Assembly: GCF_014839805.1 (NCBI RefSeq)
Contig: NC_051141.1
Coordinates: 19,538,777-19,602,776 of the forward strand
Origin: Manduca sexta
Lineage: Eukaryota; Arthropoda; Insecta; Lepidoptera; Sphingidae
Direction: 5' to 3'
Length of the DNA stretch: 64,000 nt
Shown piece after piece: positions 60,101-62,984 of this stretch. The position numbers were made by a program, and so were the translations under genes. Position 1 is the stretch's first letter, and every line of letters starts with the position of its first letter. The notes beneath the pieces are model-generated. The model was given only the letters and a program-made list of their open reading frames with translations, ran no database searches and had not been told where the DNA came from.

Positions 60101-61355
60101 CTGGAAGGTCGGTACAGTCAGCCTGCATAATTGCTTCTCTCTCTTTAAAAGACCCCAATTTATAGAAAGGAGTAAAGTGACTTATTCACCGTCACTGACA
60201 CCAAAATCACTCGACTCTCAAAATATGTGATCATATTTTTTTTTGCAGCCGCCTCCACTTTCCTCCATACGTCTCCTCGTCTTCTTCGGAGAGGTAAGAT
60301 GATTTTGAATCTGTTGAATTTTTCGGAAAGCGGGTATCTTAAATGATTTACTGTATACATGCGAAAGTGAACACATTGCACCTGATGGTAGTGGAGTAGT
60401 CAAAGTCGAATGACGAGACATTATTTATTCAAAATTTAAATTCAATTAATTATAATGTATTACCATCCGTAATAAAAGAGCAATAAAACGCTTTGTAATA
60501 AGTTTTATTGTTAGTACGCGCATTCTTTATCTCCCTGTTTATAAATAAGACATCAAAACTTCAATTATTTTGTGTAGGTAATTATTATACTTATACGAAC
60601 TATAACATTTGTGTCATCATATAGATACATTGACTTATTTCCTGTATCCGTACGTGGTACATATATCGATGTATTGATATCTATCATAAACAGTGTAATT
60701 ATATTTATAATTTGTTTCTGCAATATAAATGAAATAATTTTAATTCTTTTTCGAACAGCGAATATTTCGAGGCCACGTCCATAAGGGATACATTTTCACC
60801 TTCAATCGGGTAAGATCATTTTAAATTATTTTGCACAAAAATATATATTTTTTTTTTTATTTTTTCACTTTTACGGACTTTAAAAAGAAGACTATCGTTT
60901 TATCACGACAGATTTTTGAATAAGTATTATTTTTTAATGATTCCGCTATATTCAATGAATCCTTAAGTGTCAATATACAATTAATAACTACTATTTATTC
61001 CAAACAAAATTTAGATACAAATACTTCAACGTAACTGAATATTGCTTTGTTGAAAACTAAACATTAACTTTGTATGATAACCGTAGTCTAATGATTAGAA
61101 ATCAATTAACCATTTGAACGACGTAGGCTTTTAGTTGTTATACCCTGTACTAAAAATAAAACAGCTTTACCACAAAAATAAAGAACTTGTTTTGGAGAAG
61201 TTTTAACTTTTCGTTTTTAAGTTATATTTGTCAGTACACAGTTTCATACTTTATCACAACATGTTGAGGTATAATTGTTTAATATGCATATTCTTTTTTT
61301 ATAGCCGATACTTCGATGTTGAATCTTTCGGCGAAGCTGATCCATTCAGTGCCAG
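15061..61355 (+). CDS. Microexon gene: at least 37 symmetric phase-2 microexons (multi-exon CDS, unknown product)
   Basis: Spliced coding sequence made of exons listed separately below. From 22090 to 61355, 37 exons of 27-78 nt total 1653 nt (551 codons, no stop at any junction). Each exon is 1 nt + n codons + 2 nt, so all introns are phase 2. Acceptors are mostly pyrimidine tract plus AACAG or ACAG, donors mostly GTAAGT, GTAAGA or GTGAGT. Introns are 115-6849 nt. The protein is low-complexity, Ser/Thr/Glu/Pro-rich at the N side, then basic with scattered Cys, then Ser/acidic. No catalytic domain is recognised. The start is uncertain: ATG 15061 gives a hydrophobic N terminus, ATG 15227 a short soluble one. 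The end is uncertain too: exon 39 either terminates at AGG TAA or splices on. The design resembles schistosome MEG and aphid bicycle genes only in architecture. Exon skipping is probably frequent (inference). Confidence 0.9.
15196..15240 (+). CDS. Candidate exon 1b (45 nt, contains ATG 15227)
   Basis: Acceptor ATTGTCAG, then 45 nt in the same symmetric pattern (1+42+2), then a perfect donor GTAAGT. Reads YCVCLEDQCRMESF in the phase used by all other exons. It may instead be the 3' part of a non-coding first exon with translation starting at ATG 15227 (MESF, then Arg shared with exon 2). It is mutually exclusive with exon 1a for steric reasons. Confidence 0.6.
15241..18410. other. Intron 1, first half, AT-rich
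   Basis: No symmetric microexon found. 17733-17925 holds a fragment of the CTAGCTTTTG family, and 16418-16545 a degenerate reverse SINE B piece with GGGATTCGAATCC. Confidence 0.45.
18413..18597 (-). mobile_element. Metulj-like SINE, truncated
   Basis: Tail and body in reverse, head missing, stops after TTTCCTCACGA. Confidence 0.85.
18600..20215. other. Intron 1, unassigned
   Basis: No supported exon. Minus-strand open stretches at 19299-19595 (98 codons) and 19940-20185 (81 codons) have no recognisable signature. Confidence 0.4.
20376..20445 (+). promoter_or_regulatory. Core-promoter-like motif set in intron 1
   Basis: TATA-like TTTAAATA at 20378-20385, initiator TCATTC at 20410-20415 (fits TCAKTY), and GGACG at 20439-20443, exactly +28 to +32 from the initiator A, matching the DPE consensus RGWYV. 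It sits in a GC-rich island (about 20220-20470). It could be an alternative promoter or the internal promoter of an old non-LTR element. Confidence 0.4.
20470..20965. repeat. A/T low-complexity tract
   Basis: Runs of A and T with repeated AATAAATTTTATTAAGTTAT-like motifs, directly after the GC-rich island. Confidence 0.7.
20968..21069 (+). CDS. 33-residue hydrophobic small ORF
   Basis: Begins MIRLSINCMLMFFFILF and ends with an aromatic, Arg/Cys-containing tail before TAA. It would be a one-pass membrane peptide downstream of the promoter-like island. No donor in phase 2 was found. May be a chance product of T-rich DNA. Confidence 0.15.
   Translation: MIRLSINCMLMFFFILFHIAAFIAWINYFYRCY
21565..22065. 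repeat. Four-copy tandem repeat, unit about 122-131 bp
   Basis: Copies share a block with GTTGATGAAGTCAAC (near 21645, 21772, 21903; degenerate near 22025), then GGCTTCTGATG-like sequence, then AATATAAAACCAGTAT and TTATTCTTTCTTAAAAGAA. The array ends about 25 nt before the acceptor of exon 2. Confidence 0.9.
22090..22140 (+). CDS. Microexon 2 (51 nt)
   Basis: Acceptor TTTTGTAAACAG, donor GTAAGT. Reads EDDLPKKSATEAAAAS. The other two frames lack the pattern. It sits directly after the four-copy tandem repeat of intron 1. Confidence 0.85.
22275..22430 (+). repeat. AAGTCTTCGAAACGTCGGG repeat, single arm
   Basis: Same sequence as the right arm of the palindrome at 52395-52590, including AACCGCG and ATTTTCAATGTCTAACATTC. 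A diverged copy is at 43085-43180. Confidence 0.7.
22745..22990 (+). repeat. LINE 3'-end-like repeat, plus copy
   Basis: Shares TCTTAGGCAGCTAGTGAATG, AGGTTAGC, AGGGCTCAT and CCTCACC with the reverse of 24950-25110. Confidence 0.45.
24240..24470 (-). mobile_element. SINE family B, diverged reverse copy
   Basis: Contains GGCAGAGGTATAACCACCCA, TGATGTAATAGGGAGCGAG and AAAACCCAGAC in family order. Confidence 0.6.
24784..25130 (-). repeat. LINE 3'-end-like repeat, reverse copy
   Basis: Starts with an A/T-rich (AAAT)n tail, then TTTATCACGTAGGCGAA, then the block shared with 22745-22990. The tail motif recurs in plus orientation at 61515-61560. A 120-codon minus-strand open stretch (25102-25464) upstream in element orientation may be part of it. 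Confidence 0.5.
26819..26860 (+). CDS. Microexon 3 (42 nt)
   Basis: Strong pyrimidine-rich acceptor TTCTCTTACAG, donor GTATGT. Reads SGDEPKPKGESVV with Thr shared with exon 2. Acidic, Pro/Lys-rich, probably disordered. Confidence 0.88.
27347..27835. repeat. CpG-rich 30-bp minisatellite, about 16 units, with 60-bp higher order
   Basis: Units of 30 bp (one of 31, one of 29). Two variants, one containing GATGTTCGTTCGAT and one GAGGTGCGGCCGAT, alternate over much of the array, giving a 60-bp period that is nearly identical line by line from 27541 to 27750. The 30-bp period is divisible by three, so several frames on both strands stay open by chance. It lies in intron 3, a GC-rich island in AT-rich DNA. 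Confidence 0.95.
28376..28569 (+). mobile_element. Helitron-like element, 5' truncated
   Basis: Matches the 3' two thirds of 13448-13740 and ends in CTAG before T. Confidence 0.7.
28580..29940. other. Intron 3, unassigned, partly GC-richer
   Basis: 28600-29440 looks like degraded repeat or retroelement sequence. A 93-codon minus-strand open stretch (28984-29265) is not recognised. GCCGGCG near 29350 pairs with CGCCGGC near 29395. Confidence 0.3.
29879..29923 (+). CDS. Possible extra microexon 3b (45 nt)
   Basis: Acceptor ACTTGTATAG, 45 nt open and symmetric, perfect donor GTAAGT. Reads QRAYNTAYLVLPNT. It fits size and phase, but the composition differs from its neighbours and it lies beside a SINE in repeat-like DNA, so it may be fortuitous. 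Confidence 0.35.
29943..30122 (-). mobile_element. SINE family B, 5' truncated
   Basis: Reverse copy with CCCCAAAGGGGTAGGCAGAG and AGACTCCGGGCTGATATTGA. Confidence 0.78.
30978..31242 (+). mobile_element. Non-autonomous Helitron-like element
   Basis: TC start after T, CGTCTGTCGGGTCAACTAG end. A deletion of about 20 bp relative to 13448-13740 lies near the GTCAATTG block. Confidence 0.75.
31615..31942 (+). mobile_element. Metulj-like SINE, full length with TSD
   Basis: Flanked by ATAACAAGCA on both sides. Head, body and ATT tail present. Confidence 0.88.
32600..32870 (-). mobile_element. RTE-like LINE 3' end, reverse
   Basis: Reverse translation gives EEPVGVDRIERQISDIL then TLNRRNCITILMKVEEVGV, as in the copy at 38165-38990. 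Just upstream of exon 4. Confidence 0.7.
32909..32953 (+). CDS. Microexon 4 (45 nt)
   Basis: Acceptor TATCCCACAG, donor GTAAGA. Reads SAPEDSQQRPIPDS, with Arg before and Gly after formed across junctions. A 3 x 43-bp tandem repeat follows in the intron. Confidence 0.92.
32974..33102. repeat. Three tandem copies of a 43-bp unit
   Basis: Units begin ATTAGTTGAATGGATAT, with few differences. It lies 20 nt after the donor of exon 4. Confidence 0.9.
33110..33415. repeat. Repeat shared with the intron after exon 33
   Basis: CCATTGGTAATAAGTCATTG, GACAAGATGCC, CTTAGATATTAATAC and GATTGAGTAGCCATT recur at 58000-58635 in the same order. Confidence 0.75.
33595..33639 (+). CDS. Microexon 5 (45 nt)
   Basis: Acceptor TTTTCAACAG, donor GTAAGT. 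Reads SSSEEPAPSTSRGS. Its acceptor and first 13 nt nearly match those of exon 6, which suggests an old exon duplication. Confidence 0.93.
33908..34180 (+). repeat. CTAGCTTTTGCTCGC interspersed repeat
   Basis: Contains TTCGCCCGCGTGAAGGAG, CCGGGATAAAAGTCCCAC, and a segment with CCTACCAATTTTCAGCCAAA. Pieces recur at 1628, 17733, 37238, 43590 and 54585. Confidence 0.65.
34826..34867 (+). CDS. Microexon 6 (42 nt)
   Basis: Acceptor GTTCAACAG, donor GTGAGT. Reads SSSDLPPSSSINY. Similar start to exon 5. Confidence 0.92.
35239..35283 (+). CDS. Microexon 7 (45 nt)
   Basis: Acceptor ACAACTAACAG, donor GTGAGT. Reads NLQEDSQTSTSEAF, Ser/Thr/acidic. Confidence 0.92.
35423..35690 (+). mobile_element. tRNA-derived SINE, family B, best copy
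   Basis: CGGTGGCGTAGTGGTATTGC (A-box side), GGGTTCGAATCCCAGG (B box), then a body with CGCCCCCTATCACATCATGG and a GT-rich tail. Lies between exons 7 and 8. Confidence 0.85.
35782..35826 (+). CDS. Microexon 8 (45 nt)
   Basis: Acceptor TTATTCTACAG, donor GTAAGT. Reads LIPIEPQQGAACAW. The 3' end of a LINE fragment begins about 40 nt into the next intron. Confidence 0.92.
35864..36066 (+). mobile_element. LINE ORF C-terminal remnant
   Basis: Reads GKRPRGRIPKRWLDQI then DRINWKQILKRR, the GRPxKRW and DRxxWK pattern at the C terminus of RTE-like reverse transcriptase ORFs. Confidence 0.65.
36579..36623 (+). CDS. Microexon 9 (45 nt)
   Basis: Acceptor CTATTTTCAACAG, donor GTAAGC. Reads PVPFEQLLASADNL. 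Confidence 0.92.
37436..37476 (+). pseudogene. Frame-broken microexon 9b (41 nt), candidate poison exon
   Basis: Acceptor ATCTTCCACAG and donor GTAAGA are as good as those of true exons. The reading, PVTAEEHQTSNT, has the same Ser/Thr/Glu flavour as its neighbours. It is 41 nt rather than 42 or 45, and in phase 2 it runs into TAA just before the donor. Inclusion would truncate the protein. Either a decayed exon that is skipped, a regulatory poison exon, or a one-base assembly error. Confidence 0.55.
37610..37800 (+). mobile_element. SINE family B, diverged
   Basis: GTCGGTGGAGTAGCAGTAGA, GAGTTCGAATC and GCAAACTGATGAGATTTG follow the family order. Confidence 0.55.
38165..38990 (-). mobile_element. 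RTE-like LINE 3' half, decayed, reverse
   Basis: Reverse translation shows WYGSESWVWQKKHESKI, VEMRALRSMCGV and, after frame breaks, NRRECMKRLMKVEEAREV and WQSIVSAYL, the C-terminal landmarks of lepidopteran RTE-like ORFs. Several frame breaks. Lies in the intron between exons 9 and 10. Confidence 0.8.
39942..39986 (+). CDS. Microexon 10 (45 nt)
   Basis: Acceptor ATTTCAACAG, donor GTAAAT. Reads GSTLESDVSTSKDF. Only 115 nt of intron separate it from exon 11, the shortest intron seen. Confidence 0.91.
   Translation, partial: RFNIGIRCEHFQRF
40102..40146 (+). CDS. Microexon 11 (45 nt)
   Basis: Acceptor TTCTTTTGCAG, donor GTAAGT. Reads SLSTERTSISSDIF. Confidence 0.92.
   Translation, partial: VFVNGTNIDLIRYF
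40476..40553 (+). CDS. Microexon 12 (78 nt, longest)
   Basis: Acceptor TCTGTTATACAG, donor GTAAGT. Twenty-five whole codons: first DPKDEASTHFHTC, next DDESSTPDSLYV. Very acidic. Last exon of the Ser/Thr/acidic N-terminal block. A truncated reverse-oriented SINE starts about 15 nt past the donor. Confidence 0.92.
40566..40740 (-). mobile_element. Metulj-like SINE, truncated
   Basis: Tail and body only, stops at CCTTCACCGTG. Immediately downstream of exon 12. Confidence 0.8.
41030..41370 (+). repeat. Interspersed repeat family X
   Basis: GGCGTTCCGAACATTCACTG, GTCAATATTGACAGCTTGTG and ATGGACGTTCGTATCTATAG match 55640-55975. Confidence 0.8.
41486..41521 (+). CDS. Microexon 13 (36 nt)
   Basis: Acceptor TATTTTAACAG, donor GTAAGT. 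Reads LLCPHCATLPQ, with a CxxC pair that could bind metal or form a disulfide (inference). Confidence 0.88.
41858..41896 (+). CDS. Microexon 14 (39 nt)
   Basis: Acceptor TAGTTTTATAG, donor GTAAAG. Reads LPNFFNARLVNY. Ends in TG, so joining it to an exon that starts with A would make TGA; exon 15 starts with T and gives Cys. Confidence 0.85.
42297..42470 (+). mobile_element. SINE family C fragment
   Basis: Matches 1133-1310: TTGGTCCTGCACCCGATC and GTGCACTATAATATGTCCTG. Confidence 0.65.
42529..42573 (+). CDS. Microexon 15 (45 nt)
   Basis: Strong acceptor TTTTGTTCACAG, donor GTAAAT. Reads TDPEKNFAVIKQWL, potentially helical. Confidence 0.88.
43227..43262 (+). CDS. Microexon 16 (36 nt)
   Basis: Acceptor CTCTTTAACAG, donor GTAAGA. 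Reads ANKAVQSYSQL. Confidence 0.88.
43789..44120 (+). mobile_element. Metulj-like SINE, full length
   Basis: Head GCGGTGATAGCCTAGTTGG, body and ATT tail, flanked by imperfect ATATCAAACAT / ACATCAAACAT repeats. Confidence 0.9.
44130..44650 (+). mobile_element. LINE ORF C-terminal remnant with internal duplication
   Basis: Reads LLYGCKKWTYIHKDKIRTLQ, LKLKWQWAGHISR, and after breaks NVGRPTKRWTIDIV, all RTE-like landmarks. ATATCTCGAGGTGTAAATACA with its flank is duplicated near 44350 and 44426. Confidence 0.75.
44792..44836 (+). CDS. Microexon 17 (45 nt)
   Basis: Acceptor GTGTTGTTAACAG, donor GTACGT. Reads EDSPSLLASSFSIT. Confidence 0.88.
45255..45305 (+). CDS. Microexon 18 (51 nt)
   Basis: Acceptor TTTTGTCAACAG, donor GTAAGT. 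Reads LNKLQRVKKLLTKTFV, a basic amphipathic-looking segment that opens the basic half of the protein. Confidence 0.9.
45671..45940. mobile_element. Foldback element (long inverted repeats), copy 1
   Basis: CCCTTATTCATAAACGTTAT at the left is the reverse complement of the right end (ATAACGTCTATGAATAAAGG). Inner arms with GACGGAGCATTGCTGTG also pair. A direct repeat of TTATCTGACAGC lies in the left half. Confidence 0.8.
46290..46325 (+). CDS. Microexon 19 (36 nt, weak donor)
   Basis: Good acceptor TTGTTGTTCACAG. The donor that keeps the symmetric pattern is AAG/GTTTTT, which is weak. Reads ICCARHISELR. If the donor is not used, the frame stays open for 28 more residues, mostly Leu, Ile, Phe and Val, to TGA 46411-46413, giving an alternative hydrophobic C terminus. 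Confidence 0.6.
46882..47141. mobile_element. Foldback element, copy 2
   Basis: Same family as 45671-45940. Arms contain TCTAAGGACGGAG, and the inner palindrome TTGTGATTGGCTAATATTG pairs across a very short loop. Confidence 0.85.
47216..47248 (+). CDS. Microexon 20 (33 nt)
   Basis: Acceptor TTTTTTTCAACAG, donor GTAAGT. Reads LVFCKPPKEP. A foldback element ends 75 nt upstream of the acceptor. Confidence 0.9.
47611..47924 (-). mobile_element. Metulj-like SINE, full length with TSD
   Basis: Flanked by CACATCTCCTTAT and CACATCTCGTTAT. Confidence 0.9.
47999..48049 (+). CDS. Microexon 21 (51 nt)
   Basis: Acceptor ATTGATCAACAG, donor GTAAGT. Reads WSWHDCKIFFIYGDHD, aromatic and unlike the disordered N-terminal exons. 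A full-length reverse SINE lies just upstream. Confidence 0.87.
   Translation: MELARLQDFLYLRRSR
48225..48480. repeat. Repeat pair member with 53655-53890
   Basis: CTGCAGTCAACACCGGGGGA, ATGCTGGAATCCCCTGGGTT and ACGACTGCAGGGTCCAGAAG recur in diverged form at 53655-53890. Confidence 0.55.
49141..49340 (+). mobile_element. SINE family B-related
   Basis: CCCCGGTGGCGTACTTTTTG, GGGTTCGAATCCCG and CTCGGTATGGAAGTCTGGAA keep the family order. Confidence 0.65.
49497..49532 (+). CDS. Microexon 22 (36 nt)
   Basis: Acceptor CTTTTTCCAACAG, donor GTAAGT. Reads ETLKALCEKPQ. Confidence 0.9.
50018..50415. mobile_element. TA-flanked MITE (mariner-like termini)
   Basis: Termini CAGGGTCATTTTGACAT and ATGTCAAAATGACTCTG are inverted repeats with one mismatch, each bordered by TA. 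No coding capacity. Confidence 0.8.
50482..50520 (+). CDS. Microexon 23 (39 nt)
   Basis: Acceptor TTTTCACGCGACAG, donor GTAAGA. Reads RFLFDDLMEEAP. Ends in TG: splicing straight to exon 25, which starts with A, makes TGA, whereas splicing to exon 24 gives Cys. Confidence 0.75.
50560..52195. other. Intron between exons 23 and 24
   Basis: AT-rich. 51600-51780 resembles a retroelement 3' end with an A-rich tail (AATAAAGAAATAAAAATA). No further symmetric exon with good splice sites. Confidence 0.4.
52199..52240 (+). CDS. Microexon 24 (42 nt, weak donor)
   Basis: Good acceptor GTGTTTTTTGAGTTACAG. The symmetric donor is AAGG/GTCAAG, which is non-consensus. Reads NKQLGKLLDVSTK. Reading through, the frame stays open to TAA 52317-52319 with a Tyr/Phe-rich tail, so it may also serve as an alternative last exon. 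Confidence 0.5.
52395..52590. mobile_element. Near-perfect 76-bp inverted repeat (palindromic element)
   Basis: Left arm 52395-52471 with CGCGGTTTTTTGTATTTTAT pairs with right arm 52515-52590. The 43-nt spacer holds a short direct repeat GGCTGGAATATA. Confidence 0.92.
52728..52763 (+). CDS. Microexon 25 (36 nt)
   Basis: Acceptor TTTTTTCACAG, donor GTAATA. Reads SNWLAKRDCFH. Confidence 0.87.
   Translation: MKLVSQARLLS
53464..53502 (+). CDS. Microexon 26 (39 nt)
   Basis: Acceptor CTATTTTTTCCACAG, donor GTAAGA. Reads LKECSRSNSCYN, with two Cys. Confidence 0.9.
53655..53890. repeat. Repeat pair member with 48225-48480
   Basis: CCGCAGTCGATACTAGGGGA, TACTGGAATCCAGGGG and AGCGACTGTAGACTGAAG match the other copy in order. 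Confidence 0.5.
54308..54346 (+). CDS. Microexon 27 (39 nt)
   Basis: Acceptor TTTTTCAACAG, donor GTGAGG. Reads HWSFEFKTVVTR. The following 181-nt intron contains a 16-bp perfect hairpin. Confidence 0.9.
54365..54437. other. Intronic hairpin, 16-bp perfect stem
   Basis: CTTTTCAGGAAGAACA at 54365-54380 pairs with TGTTCTTCCTGAAAAG at 54422-54437. It occupies much of the 181-nt intron between exons 27 and 28. Confidence 0.85.
54528..54566 (+). CDS. Microexon 28 (39 nt)
   Basis: Acceptor CTTTCCGACAG, donor GTAAGA. Reads RSKSEALRPTFK after a junction Arg. Arg-rich, a possible basophilic kinase target. Confidence 0.9.
54585..54990. repeat. Repeat of the CTAGCTTTTGC family plus reverse-oriented piece
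   Basis: GTTCGCGGCTTCGCCCGCG at the left, GGCGAAGTCGCGAGCATGCC in reverse at the right. Confidence 0.55.
55125..55151 (+). CDS. Microexon 29 (27 nt, shortest)
   Basis: Acceptor TTTATTCATTGCAG, donor GTAAGT. Reads GRFIRAQR between junction residues Arg and Gln. Confidence 0.88.
55441..55482 (+). CDS. Microexon 30 (42 nt), RSASVP motif
   Basis: Acceptor TTTTTTGTTAACAG, donor GTGAGT. Reads RSASVPDFRCIYK. RSASVP fits the mode-1 14-3-3 binding consensus RSxSxP if the second Ser is phosphorylated. Skipping this exon would remove the whole motif. Confidence 0.92.
55640..55975 (+). repeat. Interspersed repeat family X
   Basis: Diverged copy of 41030-41370 with GGCGTTCCGAATATTCACTG and TGGACATTCGTGTCTATAG. 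Confidence 0.8.
56033..56080 (+). CDS. Microexon 31 (48 nt)
   Basis: Acceptor TTTGTTCTACAG, donor GTATGT. Reads RKVLRFSVEKETAPT. Confidence 0.9.
56394..56729 (-). mobile_element. Metulj-like SINE, full length with 13-bp TSD
   Basis: Flanked by perfect AAGTGAGATGAGT at 56381-56393 and 56730-56742. ATT-repeat tail at the left, GCCGC head at the right. Confidence 0.93.
56839..56895 (+). CDS. Microexon 32 (57 nt), Lys-rich
   Basis: Acceptor TTTATTCCACAG, donor GTGAGT. Reads EEKPKKKIFPKIKPRTQN, strongly basic and possibly a nuclear-localisation-like patch (inference). Confidence 0.91.
56990..57290 (+). repeat. Lepidopteran interspersed repeat Y, copy 1
   Basis: GGTGGTAAGCGATACGACTG, TTGAGACATGAGATGTTAAA and CACTGCTGCTTGTTGGCAGA match 58975-59290. 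Confidence 0.8.
57508..57795. mobile_element. TA-flanked MITE
   Basis: Left CAGGGTGGATTTTTTAACGC and right GTGGTTAAAAAATTCCATAC are imperfect inverted repeats, each next to TA. A partial direct repeat of the left end precedes it. Confidence 0.55.
57899..57952 (+). CDS. Microexon 33 (54 nt)
   Basis: Acceptor TCGTCTCACAG, donor GTAAGA. Reads SYQPLEFVSDDRKFVGD. It splices in frame to exon 35 (AG|A, Arg). Confidence 0.9.
58000..58635. repeat. Repeat shared with the intron after exon 4
   Basis: Same ordered blocks as 33110-33415, with about 300 bp of extra sequence between them. Confidence 0.7.
58866..58917 (+). pseudogene. Frame-broken microexon 34 (52 nt), candidate poison exon
   Basis: Acceptor TTTTTGCATGCAG, donor GTAAAC, length 52 nt. 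The 5' side is open in phase 2 (PHRGDAFGGVYVGPEC) but ends one base too late, so exon 35 would be read in a frame that stops after eight codons. One extra base near the acceptor would explain it. Skipping from exon 33 to exon 35 is clean. Decayed exon, poison exon or sequence error. Confidence 0.5.
58975..59290 (+). repeat. Lepidopteran interspersed repeat Y, copy 2
   Basis: GATGGTAAGCGATAGGACCG, CCTGAGACATGAGATATTAA and CACTGCTGCTTGGCGGCAAA match 56990-57290. Confidence 0.8.
59338..59388 (+). CDS. Microexon 35 (51 nt)
   Basis: Acceptor TGTCTTTTACAG, donor GTACGT. Reads YVATSAVIEGSGETSK. Both other frames contain stops, so entry in phase 2 is required. Confidence 0.9.
59719..59775 (+). CDS. 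Microexon 36 (57 nt)
   Basis: Acceptor CCTTTGTCCACAG, donor GTAAGA. Reads LVHLINRDLEARNILRPP. Confidence 0.87.
60249..60293 (+). CDS. Microexon 37 (45 nt)
   Basis: Acceptor ATTTTTTTTTGCAG, donor GTAAGA. Reads RLHFPPYVSSSSSE. Confidence 0.9.
60759..60809 (+). CDS. Microexon 38 (51 nt)
   Basis: Acceptor TCTTTTTCGAACAG, donor GTAAGA. Reads EYFEATSIRDTFSPSI. Starts like exon 39 (both begin C-GA-TA-TTC after CAG or TAG). Confidence 0.9.
61305..61355 (+). CDS. Microexon 39 (51 nt), last recognised exon
   Basis: Acceptor TTCTTTTTTTATAG. Reads RYFDVESFGEADPFSA. It ends CAG/GTAACT, which can be a donor or, unspliced, AGG TAA, a stop right after Arg. No further matching exon is seen before the retrotransposon at about 62.98 kb, so it could be the terminal coding exon. 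An AATAAA at about 61547 lies in LINE-tail-like sequence. Confidence 0.87.
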
Positions 61356-61479
61356 GTAACTACATTAAGTATAATTATATAATATTATTATGGCCATTAA
61401 CTTATGTCTTTTTATTTAAAGTCTAGCAAGGAAACAATATACCATGTGTGTAGTTATACAAGTTACTTAATTGGAGTAT

Positions 61480-61570
61480 TACTATATAATTATATATTCT
61501 CTTATATATATACTCATAAGCATAACTAAGTTCGCCTACGTGACGAATAAAGCATTTTATAGTTTAAAAT
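61480..61570 (+). repeat. LINE 3'-tail-like fragment
   Basis: TTCGCCTACGTGACGAATAAAG is the plus-strand form of the tail at 24820-24845. Confidence 0.5.
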
Positions 61571-61837
61571 AATATTAAAATCCCCTCAAACAAAACTTAT
61601 AACATTAACACATAGTACGGTTCATCGCGGTAATTTGCATGAGGGAATTATGGTTAAACTGATTTTGAAATAGATGGCCTTAGTGTTTTGGGACATTTAA
61701 AGCATAAAAGTGTTTTCACGCGAGCCATGCTGCCCGTACCACATAATTATATTAATCATTTACCATCGCAAAAGCATTATGTATATACCTGTATAAAGTT
61801 GCATATTCTAGCAATTTACTTATTATAGTTATTGCCA

Positions 61838-62070
61838 TGGTGCAGTGGTGTAGTTATAACGAGTAGGTACCTGTTACTAATCTTGCCGAAATCCTCTGTT
61901 CAATTCTCGGGTCTGATACGTATATTGCGGAAATTGTCATAGATTTACCAGTGTCGCCTATTCTTTTGCGGAGACGTTATTTAAAAATAACTAATCCACT
62001 TTGAATCGTGATTCTTAGGAGGGTCTTTGGGAGGAGTTTGTCCAACATTGGGACTTTGTGGGCTGATAAA
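61838..62070 (+). mobile_element. Degenerate tRNA-derived SINE
   Basis: GGTGCAGTGGTGTAGTTATA followed by TGTTCAATTCTCGGGTCTG keeps an A-box/B-box-like spacing. Many changes. Confidence 0.45.
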
Positions 62071-62079
62071 ATACAATAA

Positions 62080-62980
62080 AATATTTGGAAAATAATTTTA
62101 TCGAAATAATAATTCATTTACAAGTGACACAGCCACGTTGTCAAAAAACAAAACAAGTATACGAAACGCCAAAAGTTAAATTAAATAATTTATTTGAACC
62201 TGTCAAATATTAAATATTTAGATTCCGTCAATATTATTGCTATGAACAAGCAGAAAGCAGTTCTCACCAGAGAAGAACAGGCAAGCACTCTGGTGTTGCT
62301 CTTTCCTAAAAAAGGTTGAGCTATAAATTACAGTACATGTTACAGAGAAAAAGCATACATTTTTTATTGTTGTTTAGAGCAGTTTATTCATATGACGCGA
62401 CAAATAGCTTTCAAACTAATCCAAAATGTTTCGAACATGCATCAAAGGTTAAGAGCGTTTACGCATCCGGGCGCCGTATGTCTCAAAAACAGCACTTTTC
62501 GAAGGAGATAATATCCATCAAAACATTATTTTAAAAACATATGAATTATTATAGAAAATTTTGTTGTCTAAAAAGTTAGTAGAGAAAATTTTTAGATTTA
62601 TTGAGTATTTGTAAATTGTTTAATGATTACTGAACAGAGGTTTTCAAATTTGCGCTTCGAACGTCTATTTCGAAGCTCAAAATATCTTAAACCACTAAGG
62701 AACATAACAATATGTTATTTTATCTAACTAAAAAGATCCTGAAGAAAAAGTTAGTAGTGAAAAAATATCTTTTATGTTTAATTCATGAGAAATAAAAATT
62801 CAAAGAATTCGAAAATTTCAGAAATGTTGGTCATTTAAATGATTTTTTTATCACTATATCTTACTTAATTGAATATAATATTGAATTACTATAATAGAAG
62901 AACATCTCCTTAAAAACATACAATTTAAAAATTCTACAAAATTAGTTCTGTTATTTTTCTATAAATATTTTAAATACCAC
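62080..62980. other. Unassigned DNA between the microexon gene and the LINE
   Basis: No microexon of the pattern found. A 25-residue ORF starts at ATG 62242 (ends FPKKG). Otherwise AT-rich. Confidence 0.35.
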
Positions 62981-62984
62981 TATA

